From the NCBI GenBank assembly GCA_003503995.1, contig DOCA01000196.1, positions 1 through 5,906 on the forward strand: a DNA stretch of 5,906 nucleotides, written 5' to 3'. Shown piece after piece: positions 1 to 5,817 of the stretch; position 1 is the stretch's first letter, and every line of letters begins with the position of its first letter. A program made the translations under genes and the position numbers. The stretch is from Holosporales bacterium (GTDB lineage Bacteria > Pseudomonadota > Alphaproteobacteria > Caedimonadales > UBA9215). The notes beneath the pieces were generated by a model. The model searched no databases. It was not told the origin of the DNA and saw nothing but the letters and a program-made list of their open reading frames with translations.

Positions 1-1
1 G

Positions 2-1303
2 TTGATGGTCTTTTTGAGAGACATTATCTCTCCAGAAGAGAGTCTTGATCAAAGAGCCATTTTTAATAAGGCAAATGCTATAGTTGCTTTGGCTGACCTT
101 TCATCTTGTGACGAAGAAAAAAGGTATTTTTATCATGAAGCTTATTATATTTATACGCTCCTTTCAAAGATGGCAGATCAGCCTAGTGTGCAAAAAGCAG
201 CTAGTAACAATGTTCGAAAACTTTTAAAAACAAAGAAGATCAAACAAAGAGAAAGAGCTGTTCTTGAAAAGGCTGTGATGCCAAAATCAGAAGAGTTAAC
301 GCCTATTGTGAGTTCTTTTGTGGAAAGTCATTTTGGTGATATTGAGTCAAGGATGCAGCCCTTTCTGGATGGAGTGCCTGAGATGGTGTTGGGTTTTTTT
401 CAACAGATGGGAATAGAGTTTACAGAAGAAATGCGTGCGGAAACGCTTTCAAAGATGAAAGAATCAAAAACAAGAGAATATCCCGAGCTTTTAAGACTAC
501 GAAAAAAAGAAGAAGAAAAGATGACGGATCAGATTGTGCATTCTATGAGCACAAGAACACCTGGTATGCAGGAGAAAAAAATTGCAATTACAAAACCTGT
601 TCCAAAGATTTTGCTTAAAGATATTCATTTAGAGGCAATGGCTCACCTATTGGGGCAAGTCTATTTATCTGTTAAACAAACGCCTCTATTGAGAGGTCGT
701 ACACCAGTAGTTATTCCTGTAGGGCGTTCTGTGTCTTGGCTTGTTGAGTTACACAAAATGTTAGATTCAACTTTAAAAACAGGTATAGAGTTTAGGCATA
801 TTCTCGCCTCTGGTTTGCGAAATTTAGAGCCAACTACGCCTCAAAAAATTGGGTACAAGTCATATCTTGGTGGTTTGGGGTTTGAGGAGTTGGAAAAAAG
901 TAAGGTTGAGCTTATCTTTTTAGATGTTTCTGAAACTGGGCAGACCCTTATTTCTATAAAAGCCTTTGTTGAAGAGCTGTTTCCAGGTCTGGAAAATCAT
1001 ACACAGCATTTTGCAATTTTGTATGGAGAAGAGACAACAGACCTTCCCTGCGCCCGTATTGCTTATATGCCAAATGGATTACGTCCCATTATGTTTGCTA
1101 AACATAACGAAAAACAACATTATTGCCCCCATCCAACTTTTTACCCCCATGATTGGGAAACACCTGAGGTGATAGGTGAGTTTAGAGTTCCTAAAGGTGC
1201 TTTGGAATGGGAAGAGCGTATGAAAATCTGGGCTAAGGGAGAAGGGGCAGCGGCATCCTGTCGCAAGATTCAGGCGGTTATTGAGTCTGAAGGCTCTTTA
1301 TAG
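2..1303 (+). CDS. Uncharacterised protein with a phosphoribosyltransferase-like C-terminal domain, possibly 5'-truncated
   Basis: I do not recognise this 433-residue protein as a named family. The frame is open from the first bases (TTG at 2, ATG at 5). No upstream sequence is present to show an RBS, so the true start may lie outside the window. Residues 1-200 look mostly helical and charged, with no signal peptide or membrane segment. From about 234 the protein turns alpha/beta: a hydrophobic strand followed by G-R-S (235-243), then at 304-316 the string LIFLDVSETGQTL. This matches the PRPP-binding loop of type I phosphoribosyltransferases (hydrophobic strand, D-D, two residues, T-G-x-T), except that the first acidic residue is Leu307; Asp308 and Thr312-Gly313 are kept. 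Residues 373-384 are rich in His, Cys and Pro. A PRTase-fold enzyme or a catalytically changed relative is an inference from this motif. The 3' end overlaps the convergent phage fragment by 34 bases. No clear terminator follows. Confidence 0.75.
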   Translation: MMVFLRDIISPEESLDQRAIFNKANAIVALADLSSCDEEKRYFYHEAYYIYTLLSKMADQPSVQKAASNNVRKLLKTKKIKQRERAVLEKAVMPKSEELTPIVSSFVESHFGDIESRMQPFLDGVPEMVLGFFQQMGIEFTEEMRAETLSKMKESKTREYPELLRLRKKEEEKMTDQIVHSMSTRTPGMQEKKIAITKPVPKILLKDIHLEAMAHLLGQVYLSVKQTPLLRGRTPVVIPVGRSVSWLVELHKMLDSTLKTGIEFRHILASGLRNLEPTTPQKIGYKSYLGGLGFEELEKSKVELIFLDVSETGQTLISIKAFVEELFPGLENHTQHFAILYGEETTDLPCARIAYMPNGLRPIMFAKHNEKQHYCPHPTFYPHDWETPEVIGEFRVPKGALEWEERMKIWAKGEGAAASCRKIQAVIESEGSL

Positions 1304-1744
1304 ATTTCACGCCCTGTTAAGTTTGCCATTTGAGAGAGGTTTATACCTGTTCTTAGATACAAATTAAAGGCTTTCTTTTCTGTGTCTTGGTCTATGATTA
1401 GGACATGGTCTGGCACTTCTTCAGCCTGGCAACGGCAGTTGTAGTCTGCGCCTGGCATAGAAACGAGAGAGCTGCCTTTACGAAAGACCTTCCCCTCCAA
1501 TTTCAAATGACTCTCTCGAACCTTAGCATCCATCTCGGTTCGCCAAATGAAATACTCAGCATTATAACCGCGTTGTGGAGTAATTTTGCTTCTTAAAGGC
1601 ATAACGGTTTCATTAAAGTACACAGGTTTGGGAGAATAGGATGTGGGATTATCGCAGGGTTTTGTGAATGTAGAACATTCATATGAAGCTAAGAAAGTGC
1701 CTTCGGCATTGCGCCGACAGTTATATTTTAAAGGGCTTTTTCAT
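1270..1744 (-). pseudogene. Phage Mu gpF-like head morphogenesis protein, C-terminal fragment with frame break near its start
   Basis: The open frame runs from 1740 to 1270, with a possible GTG start at 1623 giving 117 residues. It contains the core of the Mu F-like/SPP1 gp7 minor head protein family: FIWRTEMDAKVRESH, then L-x-G-K-V-F, then PGADYNCRC-Q-A-E. In tailed phages this domain belongs to a minor capsid protein that acts in head assembly; full-length members are normally several hundred residues. No start codon lies in this frame above GTG 1623, which has no convincing RBS. The best start is ATG 1744-1742, with AGGAG nine bases upstream, but it reads seven codons and then TAA. Skipping one base in the A5 run just after that ATG would join it to the long frame and give about 157 residues. 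No capsid, portal or terminase gene lies beside it. I read it as a phage remnant. A moron-like small gene or a sequencing error in the A run remains possible. Confidence 0.68.
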
Positions 1745-1751
1745 AATAGAA

Positions 1752-1758
1752 CTCTCCT
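1752..1758 (-). promoter_or_regulatory. Ribosome binding site ahead of ATG 1744
   Basis: Read on the minus strand this is AGGAGAG; its AGGAG core lies nine bases before ATG 1744. It is the only good Shine-Dalgarno near the phage head fragment, and it serves a start that is one base out of frame with the conserved domain. It is therefore the main evidence that this frame has been broken or that frames must be switched. Confidence 0.5.
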
Positions 1759-1839
1759 GTTTGATTTCTTAGCCTTAACATATCTAAAGCTTAAAAGGCA
1801 AATTTTTCAGGATAAATAGACAAGTTTTTTATTTTTAGT

Positions 1840-2439
1840 TTAGGGTTTTCCTAATTTTATTCGAATACCTGTGCTTGCATAGTATACTTCACGGTCTTCA
1901 TAACCATGATCAAGGGCAAGATTATAGGCCTTAAACGCTTCTTCCAGACGCCATATTTTTTCAAGAAATTTCTTTCTTTCCTCAAGCGGCACACCTTTAT
2001 CCTTGAAGGATTTTTCTATATCTTTTAGTGTTTTTTTTATATCTTCAAGGGATAGACTTATTTTTTTAAGAAAATTTTCTATTTCTTCATGAGGAGTATA
2101 GCGTTCGTCAAGGGCCATCCCTTTTTGATAATAAACTTCACCAAGGGGAGTTCTGTTGTATTTTATGGCAAGATTGTAGGACTCTACGGCCTCTCTCCAT
2201 TTATCAAGTTCTGACAGAGCATTTCCTTTTCCAAGGTGAGCTTCAGGGCTATACGGTTTGTATTTTAAGACTTCGTTGCAAAAAGCAAGAGCTTCTTTGT
2301 ATTGACTAAAGCGCATAAAACTAAACACCTGAAACCGGATTTGCTGATCGGTAAGATTTTTCACATCAACATTTTGGGAAGTTCCTTGAGCCGTTACAGT
2401 AAAGGAAAAGAGGGTGACCAGGAGAATTATCTTATACAT
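1840..2439 (-). CDS. Exported tetratricopeptide-repeat (TPR) protein
   Basis: This is a 199-residue protein starting at ATG 2439, chosen over the upstream in-frame TTG at 2454 because AAGGA sits five bases before the ATG. Residues 1-17 form a Sec-type signal peptide: a Lys near the N-terminus, a hydrophobic run IILLVTLFSF, and a V-T-A site before Gln18. The mature protein is therefore likely periplasmic or secreted. TPR-like helix pairs follow at about 34-66 and 67-100, with the usual small, aromatic and A-x-x-x-Y-x-x-A-I positions (for example EAVESYNLAIKY). A third repeat appears split: VYYQKGMAL (102-110) and EEAFKAYNLALDHGY (166-180) are separated by roughly 50 very charged, probably helical residues. 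The protein ends at VYYASTGIRIKLGKP, the first helix of a would-be fourth repeat. TPRs normally bind proteins; no partner can be named. It begins 33 bases after rocD and is probably cotranscribed with it. Confidence 0.82.
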   Translation of the reverse strand: MYKIILLVTLFSFTVTAQGTSQNVDVKNLTDQQIRFQVFSFMRFSQYKEALAFCNEVLKYKPYSPEAHLGKGNALSELDKWREAVESYNLAIKYNRTPLGEVYYQKGMALDERYTPHEEIENFLKKISLSLEDIKKTLKDIEKSFKDKGVPLEERKKFLEKIWRLEEAFKAYNLALDHGYEDREVYYASTGIRIKLGKP

Positions 2440-2444
2440 AAGTT

Positions 2445-2449
2445 TCCTT
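2445..2449 (-). promoter_or_regulatory. Ribosome binding site of the TPR gene
   Basis: AAGGA on the minus strand, five bases before ATG 2439. It decides the start: the alternative TTG at 2454 lies upstream of this site and has no comparable purine-rich element. The chosen start also gives a cleaner signal peptide. Confidence 0.65.
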
Positions 2450-2472
2450 ATCAAGGGAGCGGAAAGAGCCTT

Positions 2473-3711
2473 TTATAGTTTAGATTCGACATCCTGAAGA
2501 GCCTCTTTCAGAGCTTGGACGGAAAAATCAAGTTGTTCTTTTTCGATAACCAATGGTGGCGCAAGGCGTACAACGGTATCATGGGTTTCTTTGGAGAGAA
2601 CACCTCGCTCCATAAGGGCTTCACAAACATCACGGGCGGGTGCTTTTTTAGGATCAATTTCCACCGCAATCCAGAGGCCTGAACCTCTTACTGTTGTAAT
2701 CAGAGGGCTTTTGAGTTGTTTTAGCTCATTTTGAAGGTAATTTCCAAGTTCTGCTGAGCGCTGGACATAGCTATCTCTTTCTAAAATTTCGAGGGCTTTA
2801 AGGCCAACTTTGGCAGATAAAGGATTTCCTGCAAAGGTTGATCCATGGGAACCTGGCCTAAAAAGATTCAGGACTTCTCGTGTAGAAACAAAGGCAGAAA
2901 TGGGTAAAATACCGCCCCCAAGAGCCTTACCGAGGATTAATCCATCGGGGATAATACCTTCATGTTGAAAAGCAAAGAGTTTCCCTGTGCGCCCCAGACC
3001 TGTTTGAACCTCATCTAGAATCAACAACACATTGTGCTTGTCGCAGAGTTCTCGCACTTTTTTGAGCCAGCCGACGGGGGGAATTAAAATACCAGCTTCT
3101 CCTTGCATAGGCTCTATCATAAAAGCGCAAGTATTAGGTGTAATGGCTTTTTCAAGGGCTTCAAGATCCCCGAAAGGGACCTCCTTAAAGCCAGTGGTTA
3201 GCGGACCAAAGTGGTGCTTGTACTCTTCTTCAGAAGAAAAGCTGATGATAGTTGTTGTGCGCCCGTGAAAGTTATTATGGGCGACAATGATTTCAGCTTG
3301 ATTATCGGGAATGCCTTTTACTTCATACCCCCAACGTCGAGCAGCTTTAATAGCTGTTTCAACGGCCTCAGCCCCCGTATTCATGGGTAAAACCATTTCA
3401 AGCCCACTCATATCACAAATTTTTTGTAAAAAGGGAGCAAGCGCAGAGCTGTAAAAAGCCCGAGAAGTAATACATAAGGTTTGCGCTTGGTCGTGGAGCA
3501 CTTTGACTAATTCAGGGTGACAATGACCGTGGCTGACGGCCGAATAGGCTGACATCATATCAAGGTATTTACGCCCCTCTTGATCATAAAGCCAGACCCC
3601 TTCACCCCTCTCAAGAACAACAGGAATGGGGAGGTAGTTTGGGGCACAAACTTGAGATTCAAAGGCCATATAGTCTTGTGAATCTGTCCTTGAAGGGGCT
3701 GAGGCTGTCAT
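2473..3711 (-). CDS. rocD: Ornithine aminotransferase (ornithine-oxo-acid transaminase)
   Basis: This 412-residue PLP enzyme of aminotransferase class III transfers the delta-amino group of ornithine to 2-oxoglutarate, giving glutamate-5-semialdehyde and glutamate in the cytoplasm (EC 2.6.1.13). It aligns from end to end with the known family. It has NYLPIPVVLERGEG at 25-38, and SAYSAVSHGHCHP at 54-66, whose Tyr56 matches the Tyr that distinguishes ornithine aminotransferase from GABA aminotransferase. It also has TSRAFY at 82-87, the PLP-phosphate motif NTGAEA at 111-116, and NNFHGRT with Arg151 at the substrate-carboxylate position. LDEVQTGLGRTG at 232-243 contains Asp233, which holds the pyridine nitrogen. 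Lys262 in GKALGGG is the Schiff-base lysine, and HGSTFAGNPL follows at 279-288. Length is normal for bacteria. The start is ATG 3711, with AAGGA about ten bases upstream. It lies 21 bases after rocF, whose product supplies its substrate. An acetylornithine aminotransferase is less likely given the Tyr56 context and the arginase neighbour. Confidence 0.95.
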   Translation of the reverse strand: MTASAPSRTDSQDYMAFESQVCAPNYLPIPVVLERGEGVWLYDQEGRKYLDMMSAYSAVSHGHCHPELVKVLHDQAQTLCITSRAFYSSALAPFLQKICDMSGLEMVLPMNTGAEAVETAIKAARRWGYEVKGIPDNQAEIIVAHNNFHGRTTTIISFSSEEEYKHHFGPLTTGFKEVPFGDLEALEKAITPNTCAFMIEPMQGEAGILIPPVGWLKKVRELCDKHNVLLILDEVQTGLGRTGKLFAFQHEGIIPDGLILGKALGGGILPISAFVSTREVLNLFRPGSHGSTFAGNPLSAKVGLKALEILERDSYVQRSAELGNYLQNELKQLKSPLITTVRGSGLWIAVEIDPKKAPARDVCEALMERGVLSKETHDTVVRLAPPLVIEKEQLDFSVQALKEALQDVESKL

Positions 3712-3732
3712 GGGGTAGAAGTCCTTTTTTTA

Positions 3733-4656
3733 TTAGCGGGGGAGAATTTCTTTAAGGATATCCTCAATCAAAGTGGCCGTCAAATTCTCCTCATCTCTTT
3801 CTGGATTAAATTCTGTGATCTCAAGCGCTGCAAAGCGAGGATGGTTACGCACATAATGCAAATAAGGGAGGGTTTGTGCAGGAATTAGACCATCAGTTTC
3901 AGGACTTCCAACACCAGGCGCATGCTTTGGATCAAAGGCATCGAGATCAATACTGACCCCAAAGGCTTTTGTATGCTGACTTACATGGGAAATGGCCTCT
4001 TGAATGATGGTTTCAAAACCACGCTCTAGGACGTCATCACAATAAAATATTTTTACATTAAGGCGTTTCAAGAGCTCTTCTTCTGCGGGCTCAAAACTTC
4101 TTATGCCAACAAGCGCAAGATCTTGGGGGCGAATTTTTGCGCCGCTTTGCGTTAAATTAGCCAGTTGAGGCTCGCCATATCCTAAAAGTGATGCAACGGG
4201 CATACCATGATAGGCGTTGGAAGGAGATGTTTTGGGTGTGTGAGCATCCATATGAGCATCCACCCAGATGAGGCCAAAATTTTCTTGGGCATCTAGGTGT
4301 TTTATGGCACCAGAAAAAGTACCAACCCCCATGACATGGTCTCCCCCAAGAGCACAAGGAAACTCTCCGTCTTTCATGAGAGTTTGGATTGCTTTGGACA
4401 ATTTTTCAAGGTGAGGAATAATTAAAGGAAGGGTTTGTTCACCAGGAGGGATATCAATTTCATCGGCTTTTGCATTGGGGTGCAAAATCGTTGTCCAATA
4501 ACTTGAGATATGATGTTTATTAAGTTTGCTTGTGAGATTACGTTCTTGCATGATCAGAGGACCTTGGGCTGTTTCCCGTATTTGGGCACCCCATCCTGAA
4601 GCCGAGCCCACAAGCCCTGTTCGTCGTTGTTCGGTATTTTCTTTCTTTGTGTGCAT
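3733..4656 (-). CDS. rocF: Arginase-family ureohydrolase
   Basis: This 307-residue protein hydrolyses arginine to ornithine and urea (EC 3.5.3.1) with a binuclear manganese centre. All six family metal ligands are visible: His107 in GGDH, Asp133/His135/Asp137 in DAHMD, and Asp237/Asp239 in DLDAFDP. His150 in YHGMP matches the catalytic His141 of human arginase, and EITEFNPERD at 279-288 is the conserved family tail motif. The N-terminal GSASGWGAQ (17-25) also looks arginase-like. Odd points, by my hand alignment to human arginase I: the alpha-carboxylate contact Asn139 is Ala148, Asp183 is Glu189, and Glu277 is Gln261. These positions normally recognise arginine. An upstream reading to 4755 would add 33 AT-rich-encoded residues, but ATG 4656 has AAGGGGG five bases before it and matches normal arginase length. 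It is first in the likely operon with rocD, and that pairing is the best argument for arginine rather than agmatine or another guanidino compound as substrate. Confidence 0.92.
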   Translation of the reverse strand: MHTKKENTEQRRTGLVGSASGWGAQIRETAQGPLIMQERNLTSKLNKHHISSYWTTILHPNAKADEIDIPPGEQTLPLIIPHLEKLSKAIQTLMKDGEFPCALGGDHVMGVGTFSGAIKHLDAQENFGLIWVDAHMDAHTPKTSPSNAYHGMPVASLLGYGEPQLANLTQSGAKIRPQDLALVGIRSFEPAEEELLKRLNVKIFYCDDVLERGFETIIQEAISHVSQHTKAFGVSIDLDAFDPKHAPGVGSPETDGLIPAQTLPYLHYVRNHPRFAALEITEFNPERDEENLTATLIEDILKEILPR

Positions 4657-4661
4657 TTCTG

Positions 4662-4668
4662 CCCCCTT
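4662..4668 (-). promoter_or_regulatory. Ribosome binding site of the arginase gene
   Basis: AAGGGGG on the minus strand, five bases before ATG 4656. It decides the start against the longer reading beginning at 4755, which would translate the AT-rich leader and add a hydrophobic N-terminus not expected in a cytoplasmic arginase. Confidence 0.7.
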
Positions 4669-4689
4669 TTTTATGATTCTTAGCCAAAG

Positions 4690-4727
4690 TAGCACGTTAA
4701 AAATTAATATTTTGTTAAGTAGTGCTA
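4690..4727. repeat. Imperfect inverted repeat upstream of rocF
   Basis: TAGCAC (4690-4695) and GTGCTA (4722-4727) are exact inverted copies. Inside them, TTAA blocks also pair after a small internal loop. The element ends 33 bases before the rocF start, so it could be an operator for a dimeric regulator or a hairpin in the rocF leader. In such AT-rich DNA the inner pairing is weak evidence; the six-base GC-containing arms are the real signal. No regulator gene is visible in the window. Confidence 0.4.
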
Positions 4728-4866
4728 ATTTTATAAAAATTTTAAATAAAATCAATGTTTATCAATATATTATATAATTTTTTCATTTCAAACACATAGC
4801 TGTTTTATTGTTGTTATTAATAGAAATAAAACAAAGTATTAACTTTTCCTTTACTTAATGGATGGA

Positions 4867-4906
4867 AAGCTGCAAGAAGCTTATTGGTTTTTATTGTAGA
4901 AACCAA
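4867..4906 (+). other. Two adjacent small hairpins in the EF-hand gene leader
   Basis: AAGCT (4867-4871) can pair with AGCTT (4878-4882) across a six-base loop. Directly after it, TTGGTTT (4884-4890) pairs perfectly with AAACCAA (4900-4906) across a nine-base loop. They end 11 bases before the Shine-Dalgarno at 4918. Neither is followed by a T run, so they are not terminators. They may shape the mRNA leader or be chance. Confidence 0.3.
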
Positions 4907-4917
4907 AGCATTACAAA

Positions 4918-4923
4918 AAGGAG
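4918..4923 (+). promoter_or_regulatory. Ribosome binding site of the EF-hand protein gene
   Basis: AAGGAG, nine bases before ATG 4933. It shows that translation starts at 4933 in the signal-peptide frame, not at TTG 4884 in the frame of the mature protein. The in-frame ATG at 4924 directly abuts this site and is too close to be used. Confidence 0.75.
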
Positions 4924-4932
4924 ATGATATTC

Positions 4933-5744
4933 ATGAAAAAATCCGCAACTTTATTCGCTCTGTCCCTTGCCCTGCTCTTTGGTGCAGGTTCGCTTTAGCA
5001 TCAGACTCATCAGAAATTCTAGATGATGAGAGCAGAGTTATTCCCACAGTTACTGTTGAGCCCGCAAGTGATGTAGAGTCTATCGCCTCTACAGTTATCC
5101 TTAACTCTGACGTGGGATCTTCAAGTGGTTCTGTTCTTGCCGAGGAGGAAAAGTTCGACCCACGGGATAGAAATCATGATGGAAAGGTAAGCTTTGGAGA
5201 GAAAGTTCATTATTTCTTTGATCGAGATAAAGATGGCGATGTGGATTTTGAGGATTTTAAGCGTGCGGCTAAAGAATTACTTGCAAAAGTGAAAGGTATT
5301 TTTGATGTTAATGGCAATGGAGAACTTGAATTTAATGAGATTATTGCTGGCACACAAAGCGCCCTCGAGCATTTGAACAGTTTGGCTGTACGTATCATAG
5401 ACCTTTCAGGTAGTATTCAAGGAAGTGAATATTTTTCCCTCATTCCTCAAGATGTAAGAGAGCCTCTTACTAATCTTTTTGCTGTTGTTGACGAAGCTGC
5501 CAAAAAAACTCAGGCAGGCGTGAATATTGGTGGCACTTATGTGGATGACATAGAAAACGCTCTTGAAAAATTGAAAGGCCACATGTCACACCTTCTTAAA
5601 GGTGAAGCAACCCCTGAACAAATGGCACAAGCGAAAAAGGACATTTTTGCTTATCTCGAAATGATCAAGGGCTGGTACAACACTGGTGATAATACGAAAC
5701 TGATCACCTCCATTGAAAAGAAATTGTCTAAAGCAAAAGCATAA
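4933..5744 (+). CDS. Exported EF-hand calcium-binding protein with a one-base frame break in its signal peptide
   Basis: From ATG 4933 (RBS AAGGAG) the sequence reads MKKSATLFALSLALLFGAGS, a textbook Sec signal peptide, then Leu and TAG at 4996. Moving back one base at 4992 continues as ALASDSSE, giving a proper A-L-A cleavage site and an uninterrupted frame to 5744. The rebuilt precursor has 270 residues. The alternative reading, from TTG 4884 in the mature frame, replaces the signal peptide with non-secretory residues and has no RBS. The mature protein starts with an acidic, Ser-rich segment (24-73). It then has three EF-hand loops: DRNHDGKVSFGE (79-90), DRDKDGDVDFED (97-108, Asp at position 12) and DVNGNGELEFNE (125-136). 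Residues 137-270 are probably helical and unrecognised. Likely role: calcium-binding periplasmic or secreted protein, function unknown. The break may be a sequencing error, a recent mutation or phase variation; the intact downstream frame argues against old decay. Confidence 0.8.
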
Positions 5745-5777
5745 TAGAGCCAGTATGCTGATTTTATAAAATAATTT

Positions 5778-5817
5778 AAAAAGCCCTTTCTTTGAAGATT
5801 AAGAGAAGGGGCTTTTT
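5778..5817. terminator. Strong, probably bidirectional intrinsic terminator
   Basis: AAAAAGCCC (5778-5786) pairs with GGGCTTTTT (5809-5817). The stem extends inward by about seven more pairs, two of them G-T, to an eight-base loop near 5794-5801. The plus strand ends in TTTTTCTT, fitting termination of the EF-hand gene 33 bases after its stop. The A run on the left arm gives a T run on the minus strand, so it could also stop transcription arriving from the right. Confidence 0.88.

Larger units (their letters stand above)
4657..4932. other. Divergent intergenic region between rocF and the EF-hand gene
   Basis: These 276 bases separate the starts of two divergent genes and must hold promoters for both. 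The stretch 4680-4860 is extremely AT-rich. For rocF, the nearest sigma-70-like pair on the minus strand is TTGATA (4765-4760) and TAAAAT (4744-4739), but the 15-base spacer is short, so I do not call it. I found no convincing promoter pair for the EF-hand gene. Structures inside this region (an inverted repeat at 4690-4727 and small hairpins at 4867-4906) are listed separately. Confidence 0.6.

Noticed and set aside
1697..1718. Short hairpins around GTGCCTTCGGCAT and CGGCATTGCGCCG as a possible terminator
   Set aside because: Stems are only four or five pairs, the two compete with each other, no adjoining T run follows, and the region lies in the phage-related open frame.
1770..1799. GCCTT...AAGGC inverted repeat after the TPR gene as an operon terminator
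   Set aside because: Only five pairs with a long loop and no T run; no clear terminator is visible for the rocF operon.
3032..3268. Plus-strand open frame inside rocD
   Set aside because: It lies antisense to a well-conserved enzyme, has no recognisable protein features and is explained by the codon pattern of rocD.
4157..4357. Alternative minus-strand frame inside rocF, rich in Trp and Cys
   Set aside because: It overlaps the conserved arginase active-site region in another frame; typical shadow frame.
4657..4755. N-terminal extension of arginase giving a hydrophobic, signal-like segment
   Set aside because: It is translated from the AT-rich leader, has no RBS, and the internal ATG 4656 has a strong one and gives normal family length.
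4884..4991. N-terminal part of the EF-hand reading frame starting at TTG 4884
   Set aside because: There is no RBS for this start, and the overlapping frame encodes a clear signal peptide with its own RBS, so this stretch is probably a shadow of that frame.
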